Of a stretch of DNA of 64,000 nt, positions 10,670 through 22,381 are shown in pieces (position 1 is the first letter of the stretch; each line of letters opens with the position of its first letter). Position numbers and translations under genes: made by a program. The DNA comes from Colletotrichum lupini (taxonomy: Eukaryota; Ascomycota; Sordariomycetes; Glomerellales; Glomerellaceae), in the NCBI RefSeq assembly GCF_023278565.1, contig NC_064673.1:496001-560000 (forward strand), written 5' to 3'. The notes under the pieces are model-generated. The model had not been told where the DNA came from. It ran no database searches and worked only from the letters and a program-made list of their open reading frames with translations.

Positions 10670-13008
10670 TTAATTATTATTATATAATTGCGAGCTATTT
10701 TAGTATTTATTATTACTAAAGCTAATTTTATTAACGAAGTATTAATAATCCTATAGCCGTAATTATAAATCCTTTAGATTAGAGTTAAAAAAGGATATTT
10801 TTATCGTTTAAGTATTATTAAAAACATAATTCTTAAATACGAATTAATAAATCTTTAAAAAAGACCGTACGCTCTTCTCATTATAAGTCCTATTTTATAA
10901 GTTAATATTTAAAAGTTCGCTTTATAATTTTAGTACTAAAAACTATAAAGATATATATAATAATTATATTATAAGTTTAATTACTCTCTAACTTTATAAT
11001 TATTATTATTCGATATAGTAAAAAATTAATACGCAGTCGTACTATTCTAAGAAAGTAATAATATATAAAATAAAAAACTAAAAAAGAAATTTTAAATAAG
11101 GGGTAAATATTTATATATAATTATAGTAATATATAGGGGTATCCTTTTATTTATAAGGTCTTATAAGTATATATATAAAAATATAAACGCTTATAGGGAT
11201 CTATAACGCTAAAAAAGATAGAAAAGTATATAACGATAATATATAATAAATAAAAGTTCTATAATTTTATTAGAAACGTTAAACTTTAGGGGGAGCTTTT
11301 ATATAGTTAATTACGGCCTTTTACGGGCTAAACTAAGCGCGTATACTCTAGTTTATAGTTAGTAAGTACTTTACGACTCCGTAGGGGCCTTATTACTTAA
11401 ATATTAAGCTTAATTATATTATATCTTAATATATACTTATATAAACTCCTATACTATACTATATAAAAATATCGAATTAATTACTCTTTATTTAAAGTTT
11501 ATATAAGTTAGTAACGCTTTTTATAATTCTATATACTATTATATATACCTTTTTTATTATTTTTAGCTTACTTAGTTACTTATTTAAAGGCTTCTATTAT
11601 TATATAGAAGTATATAACGGGGATAGTATTTAAAAACTTAAGTAGAGCGCCGATACGGACTTTATTACGGCCCTTATAATTATGACCGCGCTTAACGACT
11701 TTAATAAGCGTATTACGAGTTAATACGAACTATTAATAAATTATAAATAGATATAAAGTAATATAAGGTAACGTATAAGTAATAATAAGAGGCGTAACGA
11801 GCGTATATTTATATATAATAAATATATAGTTATAATTAAAATAGCCCTTACTTATAAAAGTAATATAATTAGTAAAAATACCTTTACTAGCCTTATAACG
11901 GGCGTATAACTCAGTATTAGTCTTAGTATTACTATATATAATTATTTAAATAATATCGGTAGCTTAAGTACGAGTTATAGTAATATCTAGGGGTATATAA
12001 CGGCTATTTTTAATAATTTTAGGGTTAAGTTTAATCTAACGCTAGGGCTAGATTATATAGGTTAATATAATAATATTAAATAGTATAAAGTAGTATATAC
12101 TAACTTATATAATACTAAGGTTATAAATTTAATAAAAAGTCTTTAAAAAGGAAGATAAAGAGCTTATAAATAATATAAAAATCTATATAATAAAGAAGCT
12201 ATTATATAAAGGTATACGTATTAATAAAAAAGTAAAAAGTTATTTTATAAAACGTAAGGTTATTAAAGTACTACGTAAGTTAGTATATAGGGACCGTTAG
12301 GAGCTATATACCCTTAATACGGGCTAGAACGCTATATTAAGCACTTATTATAAATATTATATAGCATATATAATTATTAAAAAAGGGAGTGTCCTATACG
12401 AAATTATTAATATATATACGTAAATAGTTAATACTAAAGAAAAAAGTAAATAAAAAGAATTGAATTATAAATAGGTATATATACGTAATTATACTTATAA
12501 TTACGCATATATTAGCCTAAGAAGAAGTATAATTACTAATTAGTAAAAATTGCACTAGTAATTGCGTATAAAATTGCCTAATTATACCTAATTAATATTT
12601 CTAATTAGCAAATTGCAAATATTATACTTATAATTGCGTATATAATTAGGTAATAATAATAAAAATAAAGTAAAAAAGGGTATAAAGTATAATAAGGCGA
12701 AATATAATTATTAATAAGTAATTATAGGGGCGTAGGCGGATTATTTACTTTATTTAAAGAATATTAAATTAGTTAAGAAGAAAGGGAAATTAATTAGTAA
12801 TAGAAATTAATAAAGAGAATATGCCCCCTAGCTACCCTACTTTTATTAAGTAGTATAACTGCCCTTATATAACTACTATTACCTACGGTTATAAGTAATT
12901 CCTTGTAATAATATACGGGATTTATTATAATATTTATTTATACGTACGAGAAATTCGTACTATTAATGCCTAAAATTTACGGTAGCTGTAGGTCTATTAG
13001 AAAGAACG
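10670..13008. other. TA-rich right arm of the outer element, no intact gene
   Basis: Strongly TA-rich with stops in all frames. It contains a 30-base imperfect direct repeat at 12488-12517 and 12621-12650, sharing ATTATACTTATAATT. No transposase, helicase or polymerase motif is recognised. Confidence 0.5.
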
Positions 13009-13042
13009 GTTTTGGCGGAGTGCCTCTTGCAGTCTGCCGTAG
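13009..13042 (-). repeat. Right terminal inverted repeat
   Basis: Reverse complement of positions 21-54 with one transition. It ends GCAGTCTGCCGTAG, with TA at 13040-13041. It marks the sharp border between TA-rich RIP DNA and gene-bearing DNA. Confidence 0.75.
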
Positions 13043-13799
13043 TTTCTCACACAAGTGCGAGCAAAAGTCAATTCGGTTCCTTCGACGGGAGTAACTAGTC
13101 AGCTTTCGGACGTTCTTACTGCCTTACTACGTATTGCTGTGAAGTGGGTTATATTTTTTATCAAGTATGAAGTACGATGAGAAGAACAACGTTGCGGGCC
13201 GATTATCGTGCAGCACGCGGACTGTCAGGCTCACTTAGACTGGTCGACCATGGGGAAATAAGTCCGCTCCCCAGGTCTAGCTGCGTTGGGAAGCCACAGG
13301 ATGGTAAAAGTGCGGGGAGCTACCAACCTCAACCTCCTCCTCTAACCATTGGTGTCTCTGTATCCGTAACTTGATCACATTCGCAACCTCATCACCAGAC
13401 TTTTCGAGACGGCTTCCAGGTGACCTGTTTGACTGAACACATTGTGTGCGTGAATGATGGAGGACCACACGGGAATATCTCAGCCCTCCTGAACTCACCC
13501 TGCATGACTCGGATGGCCGGAGTTCGCGGACACTCGCTTTCGGGATTTCCCTTCACAGACGATCAACGCCCTCCGATCACTAGGGCGTCTTCATCTCCTG
13601 TGCGTCTTGGCCTGGTTAACTCGGCCATGTCCGCACACGCAATTCAACGAAAAAAGTGTGTATTGTCAATCTGCCTCTGCCATATATGCCAATCTATAAG
13701 CCAATTAGTTGGCTCACCACTGTACGCAGAGTTTCCGTTCCCTGCAACCCCTTCGACCCTCGACGGTCGACGCGCCTCTAAGTCCGAGTCTTGAGCTGA
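13043..13799. other. Spacer between transposon block and P450 gene
   Basis: Normal base composition. Only short overlapping ORFs without family features are present. It holds the 3' side of the P450 gene. No RNA gene is seen. Confidence 0.6.
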
Positions 13800-15629
13800 C
13801 TAGCCGAGCTTCTGAACTCTCACCCAGAGGTCGGACTGGATGAATATGCCGGCCGAGAATGAGCTCCACGACTTGGCGGGGTCAATCAGGGCAAAGTCAA
13901 AACGGCGAAGAAGCTATACGCGGCATTAGACTCATACTTTGACAATTAGGAAGGTCCCGCCGTAACTTACCTCCACAAAGACCTTGTTCAACTCCATGAG
14001 AGCAACCGTCTTGCCGAGACACTGCCACTTTCCGTACTTGAAGACGAGTTCCCACTGCGCCGTCATTGCCTTCAGCTCGTCCTCGCCGGCCTCGAGCCAC
14101 CGTTCAGGCCGAAACACGTCGGCGTCCGGGCCGTACACTGCCTTGGAGCGTAGCACGCCAAACGCTGTCCAGCCAATGTCGGTGCCTTCGGGGATGCTCA
14201 TGCCGTGCATGAAGTCGCCGCCCGCGGGCACCGTCGTCGACATGAGACCGGTGACGGGAGGGAACACCCGCAAACCTTCTTTGATGACCGCCTGCAGGTA
14301 CTGAAGGCCGCCCGCCTCGCGGTTGGTCACGGGAGATGAGATTGTGCCCACGTTGGCCGCCTCCCGCACCTCCTTGGCGAGCTTGGAGTAGCATGAGGGG
14401 GACGTCATCAGATAGAGCATGGTCGTTCGAATGGCGGTCGCCGTGGTGTCGGACCCGGCCATGATCTGGACCAATGTCTCGCCTTCGGCCTCCTCTCGAG
14501 TTAGTCCGTGTGCGAGGAATGATCCAAGCATGTCTCGCCGCTTGGCCGTCTTGTCCGACATGAGCCTCTCTGCCACGACCTTTTTAGCAACACTAGTAAT
14601 GTTAGTTGCTTACAGCCAGAAAGAAAAGGGCTACCCACGCGATGAACTTGCCAAACCCCACGCGGTCATGCTCCGAGGGCATGGCTTGGCGGAATAGGGG
14701 CGACTGCAGCAGCTTGGCCAGGTGCGGGAATAACGAGAGCGTCATCATGACGGGCATGCTCTGCTCAGTCATCTTGATGTACTGATGAACGTCGGCATCT
14801 TGCTCGACGTACCCGAAGTGGTAGCCAAATGCAAGGGAGGTGATGATATCCAGCGTGAGGTATTGAACCTTTTGGCAAAGGTCCATCGGGCGAAAGGCAC
14901 CAGTGGTCGACACGTATCGCTCCTCGATGAGTCTGATAAAGGCCTGTATCTGACTGTCGATGGTGGTTTCGAAACCTTCATTCTCCTTACCCGAATACTG
15001 GGATCAGTGTGAGTATGGAAAGACACAGACATGAGTGCAGACTTACGCCAATGGCCATCTTGGCGCGCAGCTCGTTGTGCTCGTGGTCATCTCTCATGGA
15101 GATGAGGTTGTCCCTCGTGGGGTCGAAGCGAACGGCCTCGTAGAAGGCGCCCTTGCGGTATGGCGAGCGAACCGCCCACATGCGGCGAAGGATTTCCGAG
15201 TCATTGGTTACCAAGTCGTTGGGTCCGATGCGGACGACCGGGCCTAAAGCAAAGTTCCCTGTCAGCAGCCTGTCGAAACAAACAGGCCGTTTGCCCTTGA
15301 TGTTGCCTGGCTGGGCGGCATGTGTGTCTGAGACCCTTTTTGGCCCCCGGAACAAATCACCCAGCTAGGCGAGCTGGTGGTGTTTCTGGGATGAGAGTTT
15401 TGAACTCACCATAGTCATCACAGGCTCGCTTGAGAGCGAGATGCATCTGCCCACCTAGTGTGTTACGTAGCATCCACCACTTGCTCAAGGCGGCACCTGG
15501 TGGTCCGGGGATGTGTCTGAGACGGTTCCATGAACGGTAGCTCAAGGACCCCAGATAAATGAAAAGGGCCGTAAAGAACAGCAGAAGCGGGTTCCAGATG
15601 TGGCCCGAGAGCTCCTCGATGGTCGCCAT
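13800..15629 (-). CDS. Cytochrome P450 monooxygenase, pisatin-demethylase-like
   Basis: A heme-thiolate monooxygenase, probably anchored in the endoplasmic reticulum. Five exons join in frame: 15629-15410, 15243-15047, 14997-14639, 14592-13971, 13913-13800, giving 503 residues, a usual P450 length. Residues 11-31 form a membrane anchor, followed by a proline hinge (HIPGPPG, 39-45). The I-helix AGSDTT is at 304-309, the ExxR pair is E364/R367, FRPERW is at 419-424, and the heme loop F443-x2-G-x3-C450-x-G is intact. The overall pattern resembles the fungal pisatin demethylase/benzoate hydroxylase group; the substrate cannot be told. The ATG at 15629 is chosen because the anchor follows directly; upstream in-frame Met codons would add a sequence unlike a P450 start. 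Two methyltransferase genes lie beyond its promoter and a dead transposon lies downstream. Confidence 0.92.
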
Positions 15630-17565
15630 AATGTCTCGGATTGTTGAAAGTGACGGGACAGTTTCGAGGGTTGAGTCGGATAAGGAAGTGAGTGAGTTTG
15701 TAAGATGAGAAAAGTGAGAGAATGATGATGAGAGTGAGTCTGAGGAGTAAACTTGAAGAGGGAAGGAAAGTTTGGCCGGGCAGTTGACACTCGGCAACCT
15801 CTACGGAGGGCAACAGCGTAGAAGTATGCGTAGACGGCAGGCAGCGGGCGATGAGAGCGCCTTCTTCCTTTGTCTGATTCAGTTTACACCACCCACAGAC
15901 CACAGGGAAAGAGCTTTCCGCAGCAATGGGATGGAAAGAGCAAGCAGAACGCAGCAAGCAGCAAGCAGCTCGGAAAGGGAAGCTGTGAATTTGGCAGCCG
16001 GGGTGAAGAAAGACACCGCACCTCCGTCTATTCTCTCACTTCATCACCCATGGAATATGGAGAGGGTGGCTAATGTAAGGTATCCCAAGCACTTCCTTCG
16101 GGCAAGATGGATCATGGCTTCTCTCATTCACCAATATCACCACATCTCGTGGCCCAACCCTCCGCCCTAGTCTCTTCACCTCTTTTCCCACCCGCTCCGT
16201 CCGTCGAGCATCCTACTCTTCTTCAATCATTCTAGCAAAGAAATAGAAATGTGAGCCGTCATATGCAGCGTCCCGTTCCACCCGCATGACATCGGGTTCC
16301 GGCCAGAGGCTACTATATGACAGGCATCTCGGTGAAGCAGACAGATGGTATCTCGACAACCTCGCCCAAGCACGCGAAAAAGGCTATTCACCATAACTCT
16401 ACGTCTTCAACCCGACTCGTCTATATGGATTGACATCAAACTGTGATAAGTACTATGCCACCCAAGACTATGGTAGATGAGCAGCAATACTTAAGCTAAA
16501 CTCCATCCTGCAGCTCTTGTCCGACAACCATGTATACGGGTGGTCACATTCGATGTGAGATTCCCCATGAGCCGTTATCCTGTTTGCTACCCGTGGTGCC
16601 CCTCCCGAGCCGGATTGCAGCCACTCTAGTTTGGTTACACCGATGCTCAAAGACAGCAGTCAGTCCCGGGAACACCCTCGTCGTCGTGGTGATTGACTTT
16701 TCTTCTATTCCCCTGGTTCTCCACGACGCACATCACCAGCATCAAGCTAGCAACTTGGACAGTTGACGGCGGCAACAAACCCGGCCGTATTTGCCTGCCC
16801 ACCCGATGTTCTGCATGATTGTATGCAGGCATCCGGCTCTCGACGAGACGGCCGATGACACGATGCCACGCTTCCCGGCTTTCAAAACGCCGCAACGTCG
16901 GCCACAACCACGTCTGCTTCCTCCTGTGGAAGGTATCGTGTCCTGACTGGGCACTGAAAGCTCGCTCGGTGGACACTCCAAGCCGACAAACTCCGGCTAT
17001 GGCTGACGCGTGCATACGGTTTGTGTAAGGCACCGTTCACGCCAACACACACAGTGTTGTTACTGCCGCTACTGTATGTTTGTGCCTGTGATGACCAAAG
17101 CCACCTGCGGATAGCGCCAAGCACCTGAAAAGGTGTTGGGATCAAGCTTTGCTGTTGGAACAAACTGCAGCAGCAGCTTGCTCTCCGGTCTGGCGAGGCT
17201 CTCGAGAGGGGGTTCAAATAACCTCACGCATCGTCTACTGCTGACCGTGATGCGCTGCGTGCTTCGTTGGGCCAACTAGGACTTGTTGACAGCACGCCGC
17301 TTTTGGTGACACGGAGCCGAAGGCTCGAATGACAAGCAAGGTGCTTCTTTGTGTCGCCTCGTCACAATTACCCCATCCGAACGATTCCCCTCGCCGGCAC
17401 GGGTGTCGTCCGTTACCCTTTTCAACGAGCGTTTGGCAGCGGCAAGGGAATATCAAGCTGATACGCCTTGACAGTCTTCCGTCTCTGATGGGATGATTCC
17501 TGTTTCTGGAGTTTTCCCTTTGTTTACTGGAACTGCGACACAGATCTCGACAACAAACCATCGAC
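15630..17565. other. Divergent promoter region between P450 and methyltransferase A
   Basis: The 1.9-kb intergenic stretch has only short, mutually overlapping ORFs. It separates two genes transcribed away from each other and should hold both promoters. No specific operator is recognised. Confidence 0.6.
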
Positions 17566-18976
17566 ATGACCGAAAGAGTGCCTGATGCGATGCATCAGAT
17601 AGACATTGTTTTCCCGCACGGGACAAACGTTGATCTGGAACCAGATGAGGTCAGCACTCGGGAAAGGGGTCTGTGAGTTGGGACCTTGAGGACATCTTAC
17701 TAAGGTCTATCCTAGGACATTGAAGATGCCGAGGTGCAAAGCCTTGGAGGGAGTGATGTAGACTCAGCACTGGGAGAAGTAGGTAATTTGGGGCGCGTAC
17801 AGACAAAAACAACGCTTAAACAGACGGCAGTCCGAGGCATGGCCATCCTCGACAGCATCACTCCGATCAAGCATTGTACGGGCACGTGAGGAGAACGGAC
17901 GAATCTATCACGGATACAAGGACGGGAAATATGTCTTGCCCACTGATCAGGTATGTATGTACATTTCAGATGAGCCGCATCTAACGTGTTCACATGTCTA
18001 GGAAGAACTCGATCGACAAGGTACGCCCCTGCTCTGACATGGCTTGACAGACCTCTAACTATTCGCAGCTTTTCAATATCAGCTCTGCCAGTTGACCTTT
18101 GAAAACAGGCTCAACTTTGCCCCGGTCCACCATCCCCACAGAGTCCTAGATGTCGGCTGCGGCATAGGGCTGTGGGCCATAGACTTTGGCGAGTAGTCTC
18201 TCTTCAATATGACACATCTACTGACTCTATCCAGGCGAGGCACACCCAGAAGCCGAAGTTGTCGGCGTAGATCTCTCGCCCGTCCAGCCTGGCTTGTGAG
18301 TGTGGCAGAATAACAAAGACTGATCAGATCTGACCGCTCCAGCACACCGCCAAACGTGCATTACGAAATCGACGACCTCGAGGAGGAGTGGAGCTTTTCT
18401 AGAAAGTTTGACTATGTTCACTGTATGATGATGACAGGCGCTTTTAGGGATTGGCAAAACTTCCACCAACAAGCCTTTGAGTAGGTCATCTCCCCTTGTA
18501 GGCGCCCATCAGCTAACGAGGTCTCGAGCAACCTAAACCCCGGGGGTTGGTTTGAGATCCAGGATATCGACTTCCCCATGAGGTGTGACGATGAAACAAT
18601 CCCGCCAGACTGCGACCTCGGCAGATGGAACGAGCTGATGATGGAGGCCGGCCAAAGGTCGGGCTTCCTCCTGGATACCTGCGGCAGGGCGGCCGAGATG
18701 ATGGCGAGCGTTGGATTCGTCGATATTGTGCGGATCCAGTTCAAGTGGCCAATCAACCAGTGGCCGCGCGACGTCAAGCACAAGACCCTGGGCGTCTGGA
18801 CAGAAGCCAACTTCAGTGTCGGGCTCGAGTCCATGACGTTGGCCCTCTTCACCCGCTTCATGGGTTGGAGGAAGGAGGAGGTCTGGGACTTTAGCGCCAA
18901 TGTCATTGCAGAGTGGCGTGATGTACGTAGGCATGGGTATTTTGACGTGTATGTAACTTATGGAAGAAAACCGTAA
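17566..18976 (+). CDS. SAM-dependent methyltransferase, LaeA-like/TAM type (copy A)
   Basis: A class I methyltransferase of the large fungal LaeA-like family; the acceptor is unknown. Eight exons fit: 17566-17649, 17716-17778, 17831-17950, 18002-18020, 18069-18188, 18235-18295, 18343-18480, 18529-18976, giving 350 residues. Motif I is VLDVGCGIGLWAID (about 121-134), followed by an acidic GVDLSP loop and the NLNPGGWFE post-motif. An acidic N-terminus and an ENGRxYHxYKxGKYxLPxD segment before the domain are typical of the family. Intron 5 (18189-18234) keeps the frame only if it starts with GC, so it is a probable GC-AG intron. The first intron donor (GTCAGC) is weak and least certain. A paralogue lies tail to tail at 19462-20670. 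Confidence 0.85.
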
Positions 18977-19461
18977 ACGACCCGGGGGGCAAACACGTAA
19001 ATGGATCTGGGGCCGGAGTGTTTCTCGCTTGAATGAAAGATGGGCGTTGGCCACGTTGCAACGTTGTTTGCCGTCGACTGGCGCCAAGCCAGCCTTGCGA
19101 ACGATTGCGGACGAATTGCTTGCTCTCTCTGTCGACTGCCGACTGACGATGAGCATTCCTGTCGCCAGGCGAGTGGTGGCTTGATCAGGAAGCGTGCCGA
19201 CACGAATGCTGTCAGACGTGCGCGTGCCCGCACTCCCAGCAAGTCGAATCACGCCGTACAATGCATGCCGTGTCACCAACGTCAACCAATCAGCCAAAGG
19301 GCACTGACGGGCGTACCGAAACGCCACAGCCTCGCCGTCGCCTGTCGCGGCTGCATGACCTGCGCGGGCGGGCCGGGTGATATTGTCAGGCTGGCTGGCT
19401 GGCTGGCTGGCTACCATCAAACACATCTCATCCAAGAGTGCAAAGACCGCAGCGTCCTGCC
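18977..19461. other. Tail-to-tail spacer between two methyltransferase genes
   Basis: The spacer holds the 3' ends of both genes and a tetranucleotide repeat. No gene is seen. Long ORFs that cross it on the minus strand are shadows of the two coding regions. Confidence 0.65.
19389..19412. repeat. (GGCT)6 microsatellite
   Basis: Six uninterrupted GGCT units in the spacer between the convergent methyltransferase genes. Confidence 0.95.
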
Positions 19462-20670
19462 TCAGGTGGGCGGCTTCTGAGCCCAGACGGAGATCCACGG
19501 GAGATATCCATGTATGCGTGTGTCGTGGAACGCTTTCCGGATGTCCTGTTCCATGGTATCGGCTTCCTGCTTGGTTAGCCCGAGCTGCGCCCACTTGACG
19601 AGCACGGCGCGGACGAGCTGCCACAGCACGTCCTTGCTGAGGAACAGGCCGATCTCGCGCTGTTGGCGGTCCTTGGCCCAGGGCCCGATGGGCAGCTTGA
19701 AGAAGCGGTAGCGGATGTTGACGAAGCCGGCCTCGCGCAGGATGTCGGGCAGGACGTTGGGGAACTCGAGGTCCCAGCCGTAGTGCGTCTTGAAGGTGCT
19801 GATGAACCTGTCCATGAATTTGGCGGGCGCGTAGTCTGGGGGTAGGGTGTTGTCGTCGCACCCGATTCTGACGCCGGCGTCTTGGAACTCGATCCAGCCG
19901 CCTGGTTTGAGGTTTCTACGGACGTCAGAGACTTATTTCAGAAACTTGATATAGCGGGCAGAGACAAGGGGTCTTACTGGTACGCCGAGTGGATGACCTT
20001 GACTGGCTGTCGAAGCGTCACACAGACGGAGCGCATGTGGACAAAGTCCAAGTTGGCGTACAGCGGCGACCAGGTCTCTTCAATGTCGTCGATTCTCCAG
20101 TCAACGTTCTGCGGCGCGTAACAGTTTTGAATAGGCGATATGTCGACGCCGATGACGTGTGCGCTAGGGAATTTGTCCGCGACTTTTGGTGAGTCAGATT
20201 TATAGAGTCCCAACCGGCGTGAACAACGAGGACTTACTGTCAACGGCCCAGAGACCGGTGCCGGTGCCGATATCCATGATCTTTTGCGGGTGGTCACCAA
20301 TTGGTGCCAGGTAGTCGTTCTCATCAAGGAGGCGTTTTACAAGCTGGTGCTTCATCTCTTCGCGGAACTGCTCCGTCTCATCATTCGGAAGAGGGTAGAT
20401 GCCTTGCAGGAAGGATTGATAGCGTCTGACGGTACGTGAACTTAGTTTCCGCGTTTCTCTTCCCAGGGGATGAACCATGAAGACATGATCTACGCACCTT
20501 CCACCCTCGTTTGAGTGCTTCATCACACGGGAAGCGAGCGAGGTGAAGCCCGAAGAGGCGAGGGATTCTCCATAGTCTGATCCTCCGTAGTCCGACCCCT
20601 CAAAGTCTTCGTCCTCGTCCAACATGTTTGGTGGAGCAGGCTCTATGGGCTCGCTGCTGGACATGTTCAT
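19462..20670 (-). CDS. SAM-dependent methyltransferase, LaeA-like/TAM type (copy B)
   Basis: Same family as the gene at 17566-18976. Four exons fit: 20670-20498, 20425-20238, 20182-19978, 19915-19462, giving 339 residues. The N-terminus is acidic and Ser-rich, then comes the GRRYQSFLQGIYPLPND lead-in. Motif I is IMDIGTGTGLWAVD (about 107-120), followed by VIGVDISP and NLKPGGWIEFQD. The last intron falls just before the Asn of NLKPGGW in phase 2, the same place and phase as the last intron of copy A, which supports common descent. The two proteins are clearly diverged, so this is not a recent tandem copy. The start was chosen as the first ATG of the open frame; a second Met lies two codons later. 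Confidence 0.9.
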
Positions 20671-22375
20671 GATGGCGGGTTTGTAGACGGTTTTCGAGGG
20701 CCGTCAGACTAGGGGTGTGATTATGGCAACACCGCTCGCGTGAGACGGTTCACCGCGTCTGAGGTGGCCCTTTGGTGGTGAGATAGGGTAAGTGTGATTT
20801 CTAAAGTATCGGTGAGTATCCGGTATGAGCCAACAACACCACGGTCTGATGAAGCCTGCTGGATTATGTGGTGGCGCATTTCTGGGCGAAGCTACCGAAT
20901 TAACGTACAATGGTCGAGCAAGACAAGCCTGAGAACGGTCACAGCATTGTCAGTCTTGCAGATGACTCGTTCGGCAAGCCCAGCTGGCTGCACGCACCAG
21001 AGGAGCAACTCGTACGTGGGAATCAGAGAAGAAAGTAATGGGCGGGCGGAAAAGGGTTGGGAGAAAACCAGAGTTGAGGAACTTGAGAGACGAACAGTAC
21101 CTGGTACTAGGAATCGAAATTCGTACCAACTAGATGGTAAGCCAATCACCAAGCAACGGCTCCCCCTTCTCTGCAGCTGTTGGTGTACCAAATGTGCCCA
21201 GAAGGGTGGCACGGCGGTTGAACCGGTGCCAACAGGCTGGAGCGGTGTGAATGTCCGTCTGGTTCCAAGGACACGGCGAGCTAGAAACAGCGCCGCATGC
21301 GGTGCCGGCAGCGGTGCGGAGGTACAGGATAGAAGGCCGTTGGAGACTGGGCCGATCCAACGGCGAGCTTACACGAAGACGTTTGTGTGGGCAGGCAAGG
21401 GCGTGAGTGAGGCAAGGTAGCGGCTATGTATGATGTTGAGCGGTGTCTATACCACCATCGGCCGGGCGGCGTCATTAAGGGCCCGGGAGCGATGAGTTCT
21501 GTGGAAGCGATTCTCTCAAGTCCACTGTGATGGGCAAGTAGCAGCAGAAGCAGGGGATCGAAGCTTTGCCGTTTCGAGGAGGTCGCGCATAAGCAGCCTG
21601 CAGAGTGTGTTTCGGTCTCTCAGAGATGGCGGTCACCACATACACAGACAGTAGTGCACAGCGCGCGTCGGTGCGAGCAGTGAAGTGATGCGGGGTGTTA
21701 ATGTGGGATGTGGCGTGTATTCGGACAGTGACGAGCTGGGATTATCTACTGATGAATATCTCAAGCAGACAAAGCGGTTCCCATGGGTAGGATACCGATA
21801 GCCCGCGATGCTAACGTCTAGCACTGGAGGGCGCCATTGAAAGCTACTTCGGACGACAACTCCGTTACCCCCGTGGTCCAATTCGTAGACGGCCACCCAA
21901 GGCTCATGGATAGGTACCTATGTAATGCGGAGTACCTGTCTGTAGTGAGGTACTTTGAAGAGCAATGAGAGGGACGCTGATTAACCAATGTCGGCTGGAA
22001 AATAGGTAGACTAGCCGACCAAGTGGAGAGTGTATGGGGCGCACCGTTGGACTCGTGTTTGCTCGCTTTGTTAGAGACCTTGGAAGAAAAGCCAAGGACA
22101 ACAAGGCATGAAGCTTGTAGATTTGAGGAACGAGAGACACTTTCAAATGATACCTGATAAGGTAGGTAAGGTACCCAAGGTAGAGGTGGAAATAGGAGTG
22201 AGAACCTTCATGTCCTCATCGGCGTTAGGACGGACGACTGAAAGTGGAGTGGGGTTGTCCCGGCGTCCCGCAATCGGTTGATCCGTGCACTCGGCCGACT
22301 GCACGGTCCACTTCTTCCCGTGGATTTAACAGGTTCCCAGATCAGCACGTCGCAAACAGCTGGTAGCGCACCTAA

Positions 22376-22381
22376 ACGCGT
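22376..22381. promoter_or_regulatory. ACGCGT (MluI cell-cycle box), distal
   Basis: A perfect ACGCGT palindrome 455 bases before the CDC45 start codon. In yeasts this is the core of the MBF (Mbp1/Swi6) site of G1/S replication genes. Function here is inferred from the match and the downstream gene. Confidence 0.4.

Larger units (their letters stand above)
21..13042. mobile_element. RIP-degraded TIR DNA element (about 4.9 kb) carrying a nested Gypsy retroelement
   Basis: The outer limits are a 34-base inverted repeat (21-54 and 13009-13042, 33 of 34 bases matching). Each repeat starts inside a TA dinucleotide (22-23 and 13040-13041), so the element probably inserted at TA, as Tc1/mariner/Fot1/pogo-type elements do. 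Between them the DNA is extremely TA-rich with stops in all frames, which is the pattern left by RIP in ascomycetes. Removing the nested retroelement leaves about 4.9 kb, longer than a usual Fot1-type element. I recognise no transposase motif in this outer part. Normal base composition resumes immediately after 13042. The inverted repeats could instead belong to two separate copies in opposite orientation, so the single-element reading is an inference. Confidence 0.6.

Noticed and set aside
1..13042. Starship or Helitron identity for the large block
   Set aside because: No tyrosine-recombinase or Rep/helicase relic was recognised, and terminal inverted repeats with TA ends argue for a cut-and-paste DNA transposon instead.
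13420..13794. 124-codon + strand ORF beside the P450 gene
   Set aside because: No family features and no plausible splice or start context; it lies just past the P450 stop and is probably chance.
18533..19861. 442-codon minus-strand ORF across both methyltransferase genes
   Set aside because: Arg/His/Pro-rich shadow of GC-rich coding regions; the true frames carry methyltransferase motifs.
20794..21420. 208-codon + strand ORF upstream of methyltransferase B
   Set aside because: Arg/Ser-rich sequence without domains, overlapped by equally long ORFs on the other strand.
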